A stretch of DNA of 64,000 bases. Source: Botryosphaeria dothidea. Taxonomy: Eukaryota; Ascomycota; Dothideomycetes; Botryosphaeriales; Botryosphaeriaceae. Location: assembly GCA_011503125.2 (NCBI GenBank), contig WWBZ02000082.1, positions 372,001 through 436,000 of the forward strand. Direction: 5' to 3'. Below, piece by piece: positions 12,058 to 22,652 of the stretch. The notes beneath the pieces are model-generated. The model ran no database searches and was not told the DNA's origin. It saw only the letters and a list, made by a program, of their open reading frames with translations. The translations under genes and the position numbers were made by a program. Position 1 is the stretch's first letter. Every line of letters starts with the position of its first letter.

Positions 12058-13454
12058 TTAGACCTTTTCGTCACTTTTGCTCTCTTTGCTGGCTGTCCGT
12101 TCGGCGTGGCTCTTCGCAAATGGTGTATCGTCATCAAGTTCGGCACTTATGCCACTCTTTAGAGGACTTCCAGAGTGTGGCAGCTGATCCGATCCAATCA
12201 CGCTCCTTTGGATGTCAAGGTCCACGCCGTTGAGGGCCTGTCCATGAACTCCATGTTGAGCTTCTCTGCCACTGCGCATAGGGCCACCGACTTCTTCCGC
12301 GGTAGAGAGAGAACCAATGTCGAAGCGGACATTGACGCCAACCTCACCGGTCAGGTAAAGGTACCAGTAAGCCGTACCAACAAAGAGACCGCCACCCGTG
12401 ATATTTCCAAGCGCCTTTGGGATGAGTTAACCGTGTTTCAAAGATGGATATGGGGAATTTTTGGAGTCTGACAGTGGGGATCACGCTCTTCCAAATGTAA
12501 TACCCAGCTCCGAAAGGTGCACCGCACCATATGCTTCTGAATTTCGCTTCAGCACGTAACCTTTAATAGACCTTAGAGGATCTCACAATGGAACGAAGAA
12601 CATGTTGGCGACCACATGGTCAAGAGCCAAGGCAACAAAGGTAGTAGTAGGCCACCAGATAGCGATGACCTTGGAGCCTATCTCCCGACTTGAGATGGAG
12701 ATGAAGACTGCAAAACACACCAACCCGATGTGATACATCAGTGATGCGTTCGACATAAGAAGCGTTGGATCTTTACCAATTTGCGCCTATGGCACGCAAA
12801 AATATCTGATGCCATTGTGGATTCTGCGCTTTCTGTACAGCCAGTGTGACGGCGGCATTTTGATATGCTGGTGCTTCTTCAAAAACACCGCCGTAGCCTG
12901 TTATGATGGCCATGAAAAAAAGCATCCCAGCGAGATTGCCAAGATACGAGACTGTCCAGGAGACTGCTACATCCAGGAGGGAAACGCGTCTATGGAGGAA
13001 GGCGGTGACCATGAACTATACGATGCATTGGGTCAGCCAGCAGGAAACTAAGTTTTGTTCTAGGATTTTAGAAAAAGAACAAATTGGTTATGAAGAATGC
13101 TTTGTCTCCTCATCAGGCATGGAACAACTTACCATGATGTTGCTTGTGAAAAGATCTGCTCCACTGAGGACAATCATGACCAAGCCAATGGGAAACATCA
13201 GGGCTCCAATGGTTCGAATCAAGCCAGGTGCATTTTCTTGATACCAAGGTGAAGCAATCGTGCTTACGAGCACTGCACAACTGGAGGGGGTCAGTCACGT
13301 TGAAGGATTTGAGGAAGTCCGTTAAATACCCAAAGCCGAGTAGAGGACCAGTCATCAATGAATTAACAAATAGCTTGTCCAACCGCATATGCGCCTTCTT
13401 ACAACCTATTCGAGATACAAGTTCGATCGTTTGTTGTGGTGTGAAGGCGTCCAT
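12058..13454 (-). CDS. FNT-family formate/nitrite transporter, one non-AG splice acceptor
   Basis: Exons 13454..13330, 13280..13133, 13015..12777, 12724..12587, 12536..12473 and 12414..12058 join to 356 codons. FNT proteins are pentameric six-helix channels moving formate, nitrite or related anions across the plasma membrane; in Pezizomycotina the NitA-type nitrite transporter belongs here. Visible family marks are VLSGADLFTS (FNT signature 1), FMVTAFLHRRVS, SYLGNLAGMLFF, GANW followed by LVCFA (near signature 2), GAPFGAGYYIWKS and ITGGGLFVG. A hydrophilic tail of about 80 residues follows the last helix. Introns are 49, 117, 52, 50 and 58 nt. Introns 1, 2, 4 and 5 are GT-AG. Intron 3 (12776..12725) has a GT donor, but the conserved frame resumes after CGG, not AG. 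The first AG beyond the donor's own bases shifts the frame to an early stop. The gene may be recently broken or may use a rare acceptor. The substrate is not deducible from sequence. Confidence 0.8.
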
Positions 13455-14958
13455 GGCATGAAAAAGGATTCGAAAGTGGGAAAAGATTCAATGGCCCGAA
13501 AAAAAAAAAGATATTGGTGATATGCAGAGTTTGGTTCAGCCGAGAGTGAGAAGGAAAAGCTGGCAGATGTATGGACTTGAAAAAACAAACATTACTGACG
13601 TCGTCAAACCCCACCATATCTACCAAAGGATGATTGTAAGCAAAGATAAGACGAAAGTCAAGGCGGGAGCCGGAGAAAGTCTCCTGCAGCGGCTGGTGTG
13701 GCTTTAGGGTGTCATATTTTTGCCGTGTCCTGAATACGCATGAGATTAGTCGAGGAACCAGTGCGGCAGCCTGACGTCAAAGACCGTTTGGAAGCCTTTG
13801 TTTGGCTGAGTTCGCTCGAGTTATGCCCGGTAGTGTGAGCCGCAGAAGTCTTATCTCTGATCAACTCAATACCAGCTAATGGCTGCTCCGTCTGGCTCAT
13901 TTGACTTCTAGCTGCTCTCGTGACACACTCTCGAAGCGCTCGCGACGTGTCGTCGCGGGTAACACGGGCACGTCTTTAGCAATGCAAGCAGCTGCGTGGG
14001 TTGATTGCGGAAAAGTGGACAGCTCGGTAGTGGGTGGACATTCCTTCTGTAGGATGGGCTGACGGGCGAATATTCGAGAGAGAGGAATTGTGTCAGATGC
14101 ATCACATCGTTACTTGATTGATCAGCGTGCAACGAGTGTCGGTGGCGACGACGCGGTTGCTGTTTCGGCCATGCCTTTCACGTGACTTTCTGCTTTGTCA
14201 TCTTCGTCGGTTCTTTTGTCTTACCGGCCGGTCGCCTTGTTCAGCTGCCTGCCTGCCTGCCTGCCACGCACTTCCGCCAGCGACTCATCTTCAACCTCAC
14301 CCGCACCCCACCTCCTTTCCCCCATCCACATCGCCATCGTCATTCTATCGCGTCCGCGACCCCATCGCCTCGACTTCCGCTCCGGTTGCATCGCCCGCGG
14401 GATCCTCATCGTCGCTCGCGTGACGGCGGCCGCCGAATCCGACGTAGCCTCGGTTCTCCGCTGCTTCTCGCAACCGCCACTTCGCTTCACATCGCCAGGC
14501 ACATCGCACAGGTGAGGTAACTCGGGTCGCTGTGTGGGCTACCTAGGGAGAAAAGAACGTCTGGAGAGCTTGTGCGCGCGCAGGGTGGATTCTGGGCTTG
14601 AAGTTCTGGTCTTCAGTTCTTACTCCGCAACCGGGCTGACACGCGCCCTCAAAACTGTGCTCTCCTCACTTTTGTGTAAAATCTCTTTACTTCTGCCTTT
14701 TTACCAACTAGCTGCTGCTCTTCTGCTCAGCTCATCACAATTCAAAATACGGATTTGCCTCTGGGAAACCGATAAGAAGCCTTTGCACAGAGTTCACCGT
14801 CACACTCCCTGCCTTGACACAAGCTTTCTGGCCACAAAAGCTCGGTCATCGACTGAATCACCACTGCGCCATCAAACAGGACCTTCGCGAGGAGCCTGGT
14901 GCATCTCGCCTTCAACTTCCAATTCCACTTTCTTTTTCTCGATAAACTCTTATTCACC
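13455..14958. promoter_or_regulatory. 1.5 kb divergent region, FNT gene and MPE1
   Basis: This gap separates two divergently transcribed genes and must hold both promoters. It contains a CTGC microsatellite and a C/T-rich stretch near 14280-14350. A CACAG/GTGAGG site near 14510 could be the donor of an intron in the MPE1 leader, which I cannot confirm. No gene seen. Confidence 0.4.
14245..14265. repeat. CTGC tetranucleotide microsatellite
   Basis: Five perfect CTGC copies plus one base, upstream of MPE1, probably in its promoter or leader. Confidence 0.8.
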
Positions 14959-17036
14959 ATGTCTTCTTCGGTCTTCTTCAAGTTTAAGTCTTCCAAAGAG
15001 CCCCAGCGCATCACCTTTGACGGCACTGGCATCTCGGTCTTCGAGCTGAAGCGTGAGATCATCAGCGCTACGGGCCTCGGTGACGGCACCGACTTTGATC
15101 TCTCCATTTACACCGACGATACCAATGAAGGTCAGTATGCTCTTACTTCTACGTGAAAAGGTTCTTACTCAAAGTCAAAGAATATGACGACGACACAACC
15201 ATCGTGCCCCGCTCGACTACGGTCCTCGCCCGACGTCTACCCGCAGCCAGGCCTGGACACGGCAGGGCTGCTCGTTATGTTTCTGGAAAAGCCCCGGTCA
15301 CTGCTAAGAACTCTTATCGCACTGAGTCTACCACGGCCAAGTCTGCGACCCAATCCAAGCCCGCCATCGATGGAGCAGCTGCCATGAGCAATGCACAAAC
15401 TGAGGAGGAGAGGATTGCGGCCATGTTTGCTGCTGGTGCTGAGAATTGGGAGCAGCAAAAGGCCAAGATGGCTGAGTAAGTAAACTCGTCAAGGGAATAG
15501 CAAGACGTGTTGCTAACAAATGCCACAGTGCTAAGCCGGTCTACCGACCCGGCCGCAGGCCACACAACGTGCCTGAAGGAGAGCCGCCGGACACATATAT
15601 CTGCCACCGTTGTCATGTGAAAGGTAAGCGTGCAACTCAGTCGTCTCCTTACCAACACAACGCTAACAATCTCCTTAGGTCACTGGATTCAGGCGTGTCC
15701 CACGAATGACGATCCCAACTTCGAGAACAAGCCCCGTATTAAGCGTACCACGGGTATTCCGCGCTCTATGTTGCAGACTATTGAGAAGCCTGTAGCGCTT
15801 ACCAACGATGGTCTCACTGATGACTCCCGTCAGCCGTCCGGGGTCATGGTCAATGCTGCGGGCGAGTATGTCATAGCTAAGCCCGACGAGGCTTCCTGGA
15901 ACAAATACCAGGCCAAGGCACAGGCTTCCGCCGCACAGCAAGAAGTCGCCTCTGCTGGTAGCAAAGAACTTCGCGACCGTGGACTAGAGTGCTCAATTGA
16001 CAAACGCATGTTCGTGGATCCAATGAAGACGCCTTGCTGTGGAATGACATACTGCAATGACTGTATCGAGAATGCACTTATCAACAGTGATTTCGTATGT
16101 CCGAACTGTTCCAAGGAGGGTGTGCTCATTGACGACTTGGTCGCGGATGAGAAAGCAGTCGCAAAGATCAAGGCCTTCGAGGACGAGAAGGCGGCAGAAC
16201 GGAAGGCCAAAGAAGCTTCTAAGAGCCCAAAGCCCGAGCCCGCCAGCATAGCGAGTAGCACGGATGAAAAGGACGACGGCAGCAGCAAGAAGTCCCCGGA
16301 AGTCAAGGATGCCAAGCCTGCCTCTCCCGTGGCTGCGAAGCCGGGTCCTGACGTTCTCTCCTCCGCTCCGACAGGACCGGCGGCTGCGAATATTGTCTCA
16401 AAGAAGCGCCCTGCTGATGATGAGCTAAAGAACGATCGAATTCCCACTGCTCCCGCCGCTATGCGCAAGCAGCAAGAGCAGCTTAAGGTATCTGCGCCAA
16501 GCAACTCTGATCAGGCGTTCATCAGCCAGATGAATGCTCTGGCCGGAGGACCGCCGATGGTGAACCAGCAGTTTCCGAGCGGTAGTTTCATGCCTTTCAA
16601 CGCAATGAATGGGATGAGCGGATTTCCGAACCAGAACGGCATGATGGGTATGGGTATGAGTATGGGTCCCATGATGGGTGCATCTGCAGCCATGATGAAC
16701 CCGATGATGATGCAGAACGGTGGTTGGGGAAATATGGGAGGTATGGGGTACCAACAGCAGAATGGCATGTACGGCAACAACTTCAACGGCATGATGAACG
16801 GCGGGTATGGCCAGCAGAACTGGCAGGGAAATCAGGGTTGGGGAATGAACGGCATGGGACAGCAGAGCCAAATGCAGAATGGCAAGAGTGGCGTCTTTCC
16901 GAACCAGCAGCGGACCGTCTTCAGCGAGCCTTTCCCCAATGAAGAGGATAACGCCTATTTCAGGAAGCCAGTTAACCCGCATCGTCATCAGAACCGCAAC
17001 CGCAGGAACAGAGCTCCCGACTACACGCAGTTATGA
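14959..17036 (+). CDS. MPE1: Mpe1/RBBP6-like mRNA 3'-end processing factor
   Basis: Exons 14959..15130, 15181..15475, 15529..15623 and 15679..17036 give 639 codons. Mpe1 is a subunit of the cleavage and polyadenylation factor in the nucleus. The domain order is diagnostic: an N-terminal ubiquitin-like DWNN domain (residues about 4-80, with FKFKSSKEPQRITFDG), a CCHC zinc knuckle C181-x2-C184-x4-H189-x4-C194, and a RING/U-box-like finger C292 to C331 (PCCGMTYCNDC then CPNC). After this come a Lys/Glu/Ala-rich linker and a Met/Gly/Asn/Gln-rich tail (about residues 490-605) that looks intrinsically disordered. A short basic end follows. Introns are 50, 53 and 55 nt, all GT-AG, and all lie in the 5' part. 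The first intron interrupts the DWNN domain. Confidence 0.95.
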
Positions 17037-18147
17037 TCTTCCATGCCCGATCGTTCTCTATTCTAAGATCTCCCTCCCATGGGAGACTCCCTTTCTCCCA
17101 TCACACATGATCTGCATGACCTTGACCCGGTCCATGGAGTTTTGTTATCACGGAATCAAAGCACGGCATTGCAGGGGCGCAGGGATTGAAGGCTAAGTAA
17201 GGAGCTCGACACGCTCCACAGGCATGGGGTATAATGGGTGGCATTTTCAGTGCAATGGCGTTTATGGACGGTTTGAGGACGGGGTACTCTGTTTTTTTTT
17301 TTTCCGTTAAAGGGCGGCATGATACCTCAAAGCACCACGGCCGTCGCGAAGCCAATGGGACGAAACAAAGTCCATATAGATACATATAAGCTAAAATGCT
17401 GGCCAAGCAGATCCGCAGAGAATCAAATTCCAAAGCCGTGCGCTTCCTCTGTCCGTGTATACAATGCTTAATGTTAGAAGGGTGACTTGGCCGCTTTCCT
17501 TTGACGGAGGTCATCGAAAGTGCCTCGACCATGGCGGTGCCATTTCTAAAACAACTGAAAGGTTTCCTGGGGCAAAGTGGTACGCTGGCTCGCAAGGTGG
17601 CGGAGCATTGATGCGGGGCAGAGCAGCTGGCAGCTCGACTGCGAAGAGTGTGTGAACGTATTTAGCCGTGCGGCCACATGTCTCATCTAATCGGACCTGA
17701 GCTGCAGGTAGATCTCTGCTGCACGAGGCCAAGATGGCTGTCGACGCAGGCAGGAAAAGAAAGGCGTGACATGTGCTGGTGCTCAAGCGGCCACGAATAA
17801 TTGGCGATGCGCAGATGGTGCGGGTGCCCGACCGGAGGTTGAGGCAGCAAGAAAGGCGGTCGGGGATACCAGGCGCCGCTCCGCCAAAGAGGATACGTAG
17901 GAACCACGCCTTCTGGACAGAATTCAGAACCCTGGCCGCGCATTGTAAGCCAGCCTTGTCCTTCATTTCTATCGCTCATCTTCCGCCGCGCGGCAGCTTC
18001 AAAGCACACCCATCTGCGCGGGGCACATTCCACGAGCTGTTCCTTCCTGGACAAATATCGGCCCCGTCCAGGATTACGTCGCATCAAGAGCCTCCGGCCA
18101 CTTGACCTCCACAACACCACCTCCCACCCTGCCGTCCACCCGCCACC
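17037..18147. other. 1.1 kb gap between MPE1 and SEC24
   Basis: The two genes point the same way, so this holds the MPE1 3' end and the SEC24 promoter. A T-run lies at about 17291. A long minus-strand frame (17683-18636) overlaps the SEC24 5' end and is rejected as a shadow. Confidence 0.5.
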
Positions 18148-20901
18148 ATGGAGTACCAGGGCGCCCAGGCGCCGCATCAGAAGAAGAAGCGTGCCTATGC
18201 CGCTCAAGCCTATGACTTCGGCGCAAATGCTGCAGGCGCTGGTGCTGCTGCGCCGCCGCCCATAGGTGCGCCGCAGGTCGACCCGTTGGCAGGTCAATTC
18301 GGCCAGATGAACCTGGGCGGCCAGCCTCAACAACCCATGATGCAGCAGCCCATGCAGCCCATGCAGCCCATGCAGCATATGCCGCCGCAGATGCCGCCGC
18401 AGCAGACCCAGCTGAATCAGCTCGTCACCACCGACCTCATGAGCGCTCCGTTCAACGTCTACGAGCTGGACCAGCCCCCGGCGCCGATCAACCTGCCTCC
18501 GAACGTCAGTCGCCGACCCCATTTGAAACCATGTGCCATGCTGACATCTGATTAGACCAGCGTCACGCCCTCCGAATTCGCCAATTGCCCTCCCAAGTAC
18601 GTTCGGTCCACCTTGAACACCATCCCGACGACCCACTCGCTATTGAAGAAGTCCCGCCTACCACTCGCCCTTATTATTCAACCGTATGCGTCCCTACATG
18701 ATGCGGAGGATCCTGTGCCTGTGGTCCCCGACCAGGTCATTTCGAGATGTCGGAGGTGCCGCTCGTACATCAATCCGTTCGCAACCTTCCTCGATCACGG
18801 CCACCGCTGGCGCTGCAACATGTGTAACTTGACCAACGATGTTCCGCAAGCTTTTGACTGGGATGCGGCGACGCAGCAGAGCGTAGATAGGTGGCAGAGG
18901 CCCGAACTGAACTATTCTGTTGTGGAATTTGTGGCTCCTCAAGAGTACATGGTTCGGCCCCCGCAGCCGCTGGTCTACCTTTTCCTGTTCGACGTTAGCT
19001 ATGCTGCTGTCACCAACGGCCTACTGGCCACGGCCGCCAGGTGCATCCTTGAGAGCTTGGACAGGATCCCGAACGCGGATAGAAGGACGAGGCTCGGTTT
19101 TATGGCTGTGGACTCTAGCCTGCACTACTTTTCCATTCCGCGCGATGGAAGTGAGAACAGCGACCCTAGGATGCTGGTTGTGAGCGACCTTGATGAGCCT
19201 TTCCTACCTACTCCTGAGGACCTCTTGGTAAATCTCGCGGAAAGCCGGGCCAACATTGAGACCTTCCTTGGCAAGCTACAGTCCATGTTCCAGGATACCC
19301 AGAATGGTGCTTCAGCTATGGGATCGGCTCTGCGCGCGGGACATAAGCTTATCTCACCCGTGGGAGGAAAGATCACGGTTCTCAGCGCGTCTCTCCCCAA
19401 CATCGGCTACGGTAAACTGGATATGCGCGAAGACAAGAAGGTTCTGGGCACCAGCGGTGAAGGAAAGCTTCTGCAAACTGCGAACAGCTTCTACAAATCG
19501 TTTGCGGTAGAATGCTCCAAAAACCAGGTCTCGATCGATATGTTCCTTTTCTCCTCCCAATACCAGGACGTCGCAACCCTCTCGAACCTTCCCAGATATA
19601 CCGGTGGCCAGACTTGGTTTTATCCTGGATGGAATGCTGCAAGGAGCGAAGACGCTATCAAATTCGCCCGTGAGTTCAGCGATTACCTCTCGTCCGAAAT
19701 TGGCCTGGAAGCCGTCCTGCGTGTGCGTGCGACGACCGGTCTGCGTATGAGCACATTCTACGGTAATTTCTTCAACCGCAGCTCGGATCTTTGTGCGTTT
19801 CCTGCTTTCCCTCGTGACCAAGCGTATGTTGTGGAGGTTGCCATTGATGAAACCTTGACCAAGCCGTTTGTCTGCATGCAAACCGCTGTTCTTCACACAA
19901 CTTGCAACGGCGAGCGGAGGATAAGAGTGTTGACTCTTGCAATTCCCACCACGGATAACCTGGCTAGCGTCTACTCCTCGGCAGATGCGCAAGCGATTAC
20001 CGTCTACTTCAGCCATAAGGCTGTAGAGAGAGCCTTGGGCAGTGGGTTGGATGCTGCTCGAGACGCTCTGCAGAGCAAGATCATTGAAATTCTGCAAACT
20101 TACAAGAAGGAATTGGCAGGAGGCAACATTGGAGGCGGCCTTCAACTGCCCGCTAATCTCCGGGCATTACCGGTTCTTTTCTTGGGTCTCATTAAGAACG
20201 TAAGTGCCTATGAATGATTTGCTGGTGCCCAATTTGGACAAAGCACTAACCAAAGCATAGGTTGGCCTGCGGAGGTCTGCTCAAATACCCTCGGACCTGC
20301 GTGCAGCAGCCCTCTGCCTGCTTTCTACTCTGCCGCTTCCTCTCATGATCCAATACATCTACCCACGCTTCTACTCGCTTCACGACATGCCCGATGACGC
20401 TGGCATTCCTCACCCTGAGACAGGCGAAATCCTTCTTCCGCCTCCGTTGAACCTGTCGTCAGAGAGGATCGTGCCTTATGGCTTGTACCTCATCGATGAT
20501 GGCGTAAACCAATTCGTATGGATCGGACGTGACTCAGTGCCGCAGCTGCTCATTGACGTTTTCGGCGTGGATGACAAGAACGCCATTAAGCAGGGCAAAT
20601 CCAGCATGCCTATCTTGGACAACGAGATGAACGAGCGCGTCAGGGCGGTGATTGATAAGAGCAAGGACCACAGGATGAAGGGAGTGGGCAGCATCACGGT
20701 GCCGACGTTGTACATTATCAGGGATGACGGCGACCCGAGCCTGAAGCTGTGGGCGCAGACGCTGCTTGTGGAGGATCGGGCGGACCAAGGTGTCAGCTTG
20801 CAACAATGGCTGGGCATGCTGAGGGAGAAGGTGAGTCCTCCGGCGCCCCCTTTAATCCTCTCGACGTGGCCGGACTAATATTTTGGCAGGTGGTGCAGTA
20901 G
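18148..20901 (+). CDS. SEC24: SEC24, COPII coat cargo adaptor
   Basis: Exons 18148..18504, 18556..20199, 20261..20830 and 20890..20901 give 860 codons. Sec24 pairs with Sec23 in the inner COPII coat on endoplasmic reticulum exit sites and binds cargo sorting signals. The N-terminus (about 120 residues) is Pro/Gln/Met-rich with repeated MQP units. A zinc finger follows (C184-x2-C187, C206-x2-C209), then the trunk fold ([13 protein letters not shown]), beta-sandwich, helical domain and a gelsolin-like domain ([12 protein letters not shown]). The ATG has a CCACC context. Introns are 51, 61 and 59 nt. The last exon is only 12 nt and encodes V-V-Q and the stop; reading through its intron would instead give a different, longer tail. 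Family assignment is firm. Confidence 0.95.
18339..18378 (+). repeat. MQP codon repeat in SEC24 N-terminus
   Basis: Tandem units of ATGCAGCCC and variants encode repeated Met-Gln-Pro in the disordered N-terminal arm of Sec24. Confidence 0.6.
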
Positions 20902-22652
20902 AGCAGATAATGCAGGATAGGAAAAAGGGAGCGACTATGTGGGAGAAGAGGGTGCATCAGGCGTGGGGCGGTGAGCAACGACCCTGTTCCTTTTCACGTA
21001 GCACAGCGTTGTTCAAACACTTCAAATATATGCCCTTGACGAGTCTCCTTGCGGCGTTCTGGCAGTGGGTGTCTGTTCTCGAAGCATGCAGGTGTCCGGG
21101 AGCGCGTGGGGGTGGAGGCAGGCTGGGGCGCCGGGGTAGAGCGGGCTGGGGCGGGCTTGGAGGGCGTCAGTTCAAGGTGTTGGATGGACAGAAGTGCGGT
21201 TGCGACAAGCAGCGACGGTCAGCTGGCCGGGTCGCGGGCGAGTCATTTGCGTGGACGGGTGGGATTGCGCGGGCGGGATCTTTATGAAGATCGAGTCGCG
21301 GCGTCGCGTATCGCAAGCTGTTCGCTAAGGCTAGGCACAGAGGGCGCCCTTGCATATCTGTTCCTGTCTCTCACTTTAGGGCACTTTAGGGTTGCGTCAA
21401 GGTACGCAGCACTTGGTCAGGCGGCCAATGGCGCACAGTGGGCGGGCTGGAGGGGCCAAGGAGGGCCCTTGGGCCGACTCACCGTGTTTCTCGCAGCAGC
21501 GTCTCCACCAGCGCTCGGCCTGCCGCTTGCCCTGCAACGCCCGTGGGCACGAGTGGCTGCAGGGCGCTGACGGGTTTCACATGCCGGCAGACGTCGCAGC
21601 TAGACGAGTCGAGTCGAGGCATGCGGCGCCGGCGCGGCGCTGCGCTGCGCTCGCCTCAGCAGCGCGCATTTCGCCGCCGGGCGGTGCTCGCGCGAGCTGG
21701 CCATTGAGGCTCGTGGGCACGCTTGGGCGAGCGAGGTGGTGGAGAGGCCACGGGCATGCAAGGTTCATGCTGAGAAATGCGGACGCCCGCCCAGCCTGCA
21801 GCTGCAGCCGGAACCCACGCAACCTAGAGCAGGCCGCTCCCAGCAGGCGCCGGCGCGCAGAGTACGAGAAAGCGGTGGTGCCTGCCCGCCACGCCAGAGC
21901 TAGATCGCCGCTAGCTGCTCGTGCTAAGCCGCGCGCCCCCTCTCAGCGGCCGACGTAACGGACCAACCCCTCGCTGCATGCATGGATGGCCGAATGGCTT
22001 ACTAGCCCGACGCGCAGCCTGTGCGATACTCCAGCCCTCGCCCTGGCCTGACAGCTGCTGCTTTGCCGCCTACTTGCCTGCCTTCTGATCTCATCACTAC
22101 CTCTCCACCCACGGCCCAAGCGCGCTCTCTCCGCGCCCGCAGCCCGCCAGACACAGAGCCGCACCGCAGCCCGCCCTGCCTGCCCGTGCGCACGCCTCCC
22201 GATCGTCCTCTGGTGGCGGGGATCTTTTCCAGCGCCGCGATAAGGCGTCACAACCCCCGCCGCAGCTTCGCACATGCCATGATACACGCCTGAGAGCAAC
22301 ACCAGCCTCGACCCAACACCACCCACCGCGCTGCTCCGCGCGTGCTACCCAGCCCGGATGCCGATGCGACCAGCGCCTGTACAGACCAACGCCCGCTCCT
22401 GCATTCGCACCACTCTCGCACAACCCCAGCGACTCCTCGACCCGCCGTCTCGTGGCCCACGCAACTTCTGCGGGCGCTTCCCGAACACACTACACATTTC
22501 CGGCCGCCTGGCCTTCGGGCGGTGATCGCACGCAGAGCGCTCGTGTCACCGAAGGAAGCAGGTAAGACTTGGCGTTTCACCGTCAGCTCCCAGCTCCCGG
22601 CCGCAGTACGGTAATAATAGCCTCGCTCCCCGCAGCCATTATCGACCTGACG
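20902..22652. promoter_or_regulatory. 1.75 kb upstream region of the C2H2 regulator
   Basis: GC-rich gap between SEC24 and the zinc-finger gene. Open frames on both strands (for instance 21392-21958 plus and 21943-22326 minus) overlap each other and look compositional. Its right end is the leader of the regulator, with a likely leader intron listed separately. Confidence 0.45.
22562..22635 (+). other. Probable 5' leader intron of the C2H2 regulator
   Basis: A GTAAGA donor at 22562 and a pyrimidine-rich CCCCGCAG acceptor ending at 22635 bound 74 nt. The acceptor lies 17 nt before the ATG. No coding frame depends on it. Confidence 0.5.

Noticed and set aside
17683..18636. 317-codon minus-strand frame overlapping the SEC24 5' end
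   Set aside because: It is antisense to the clearly coding SEC24 N-terminus and extends only because that sequence is codon-biased; His/Leu/Arg-rich with no motif.
21392..21958. 188-codon plus-strand frame upstream of the C2H2 gene
   Set aside because: Ala/Arg-rich and overlapping other open frames; likely compositional.
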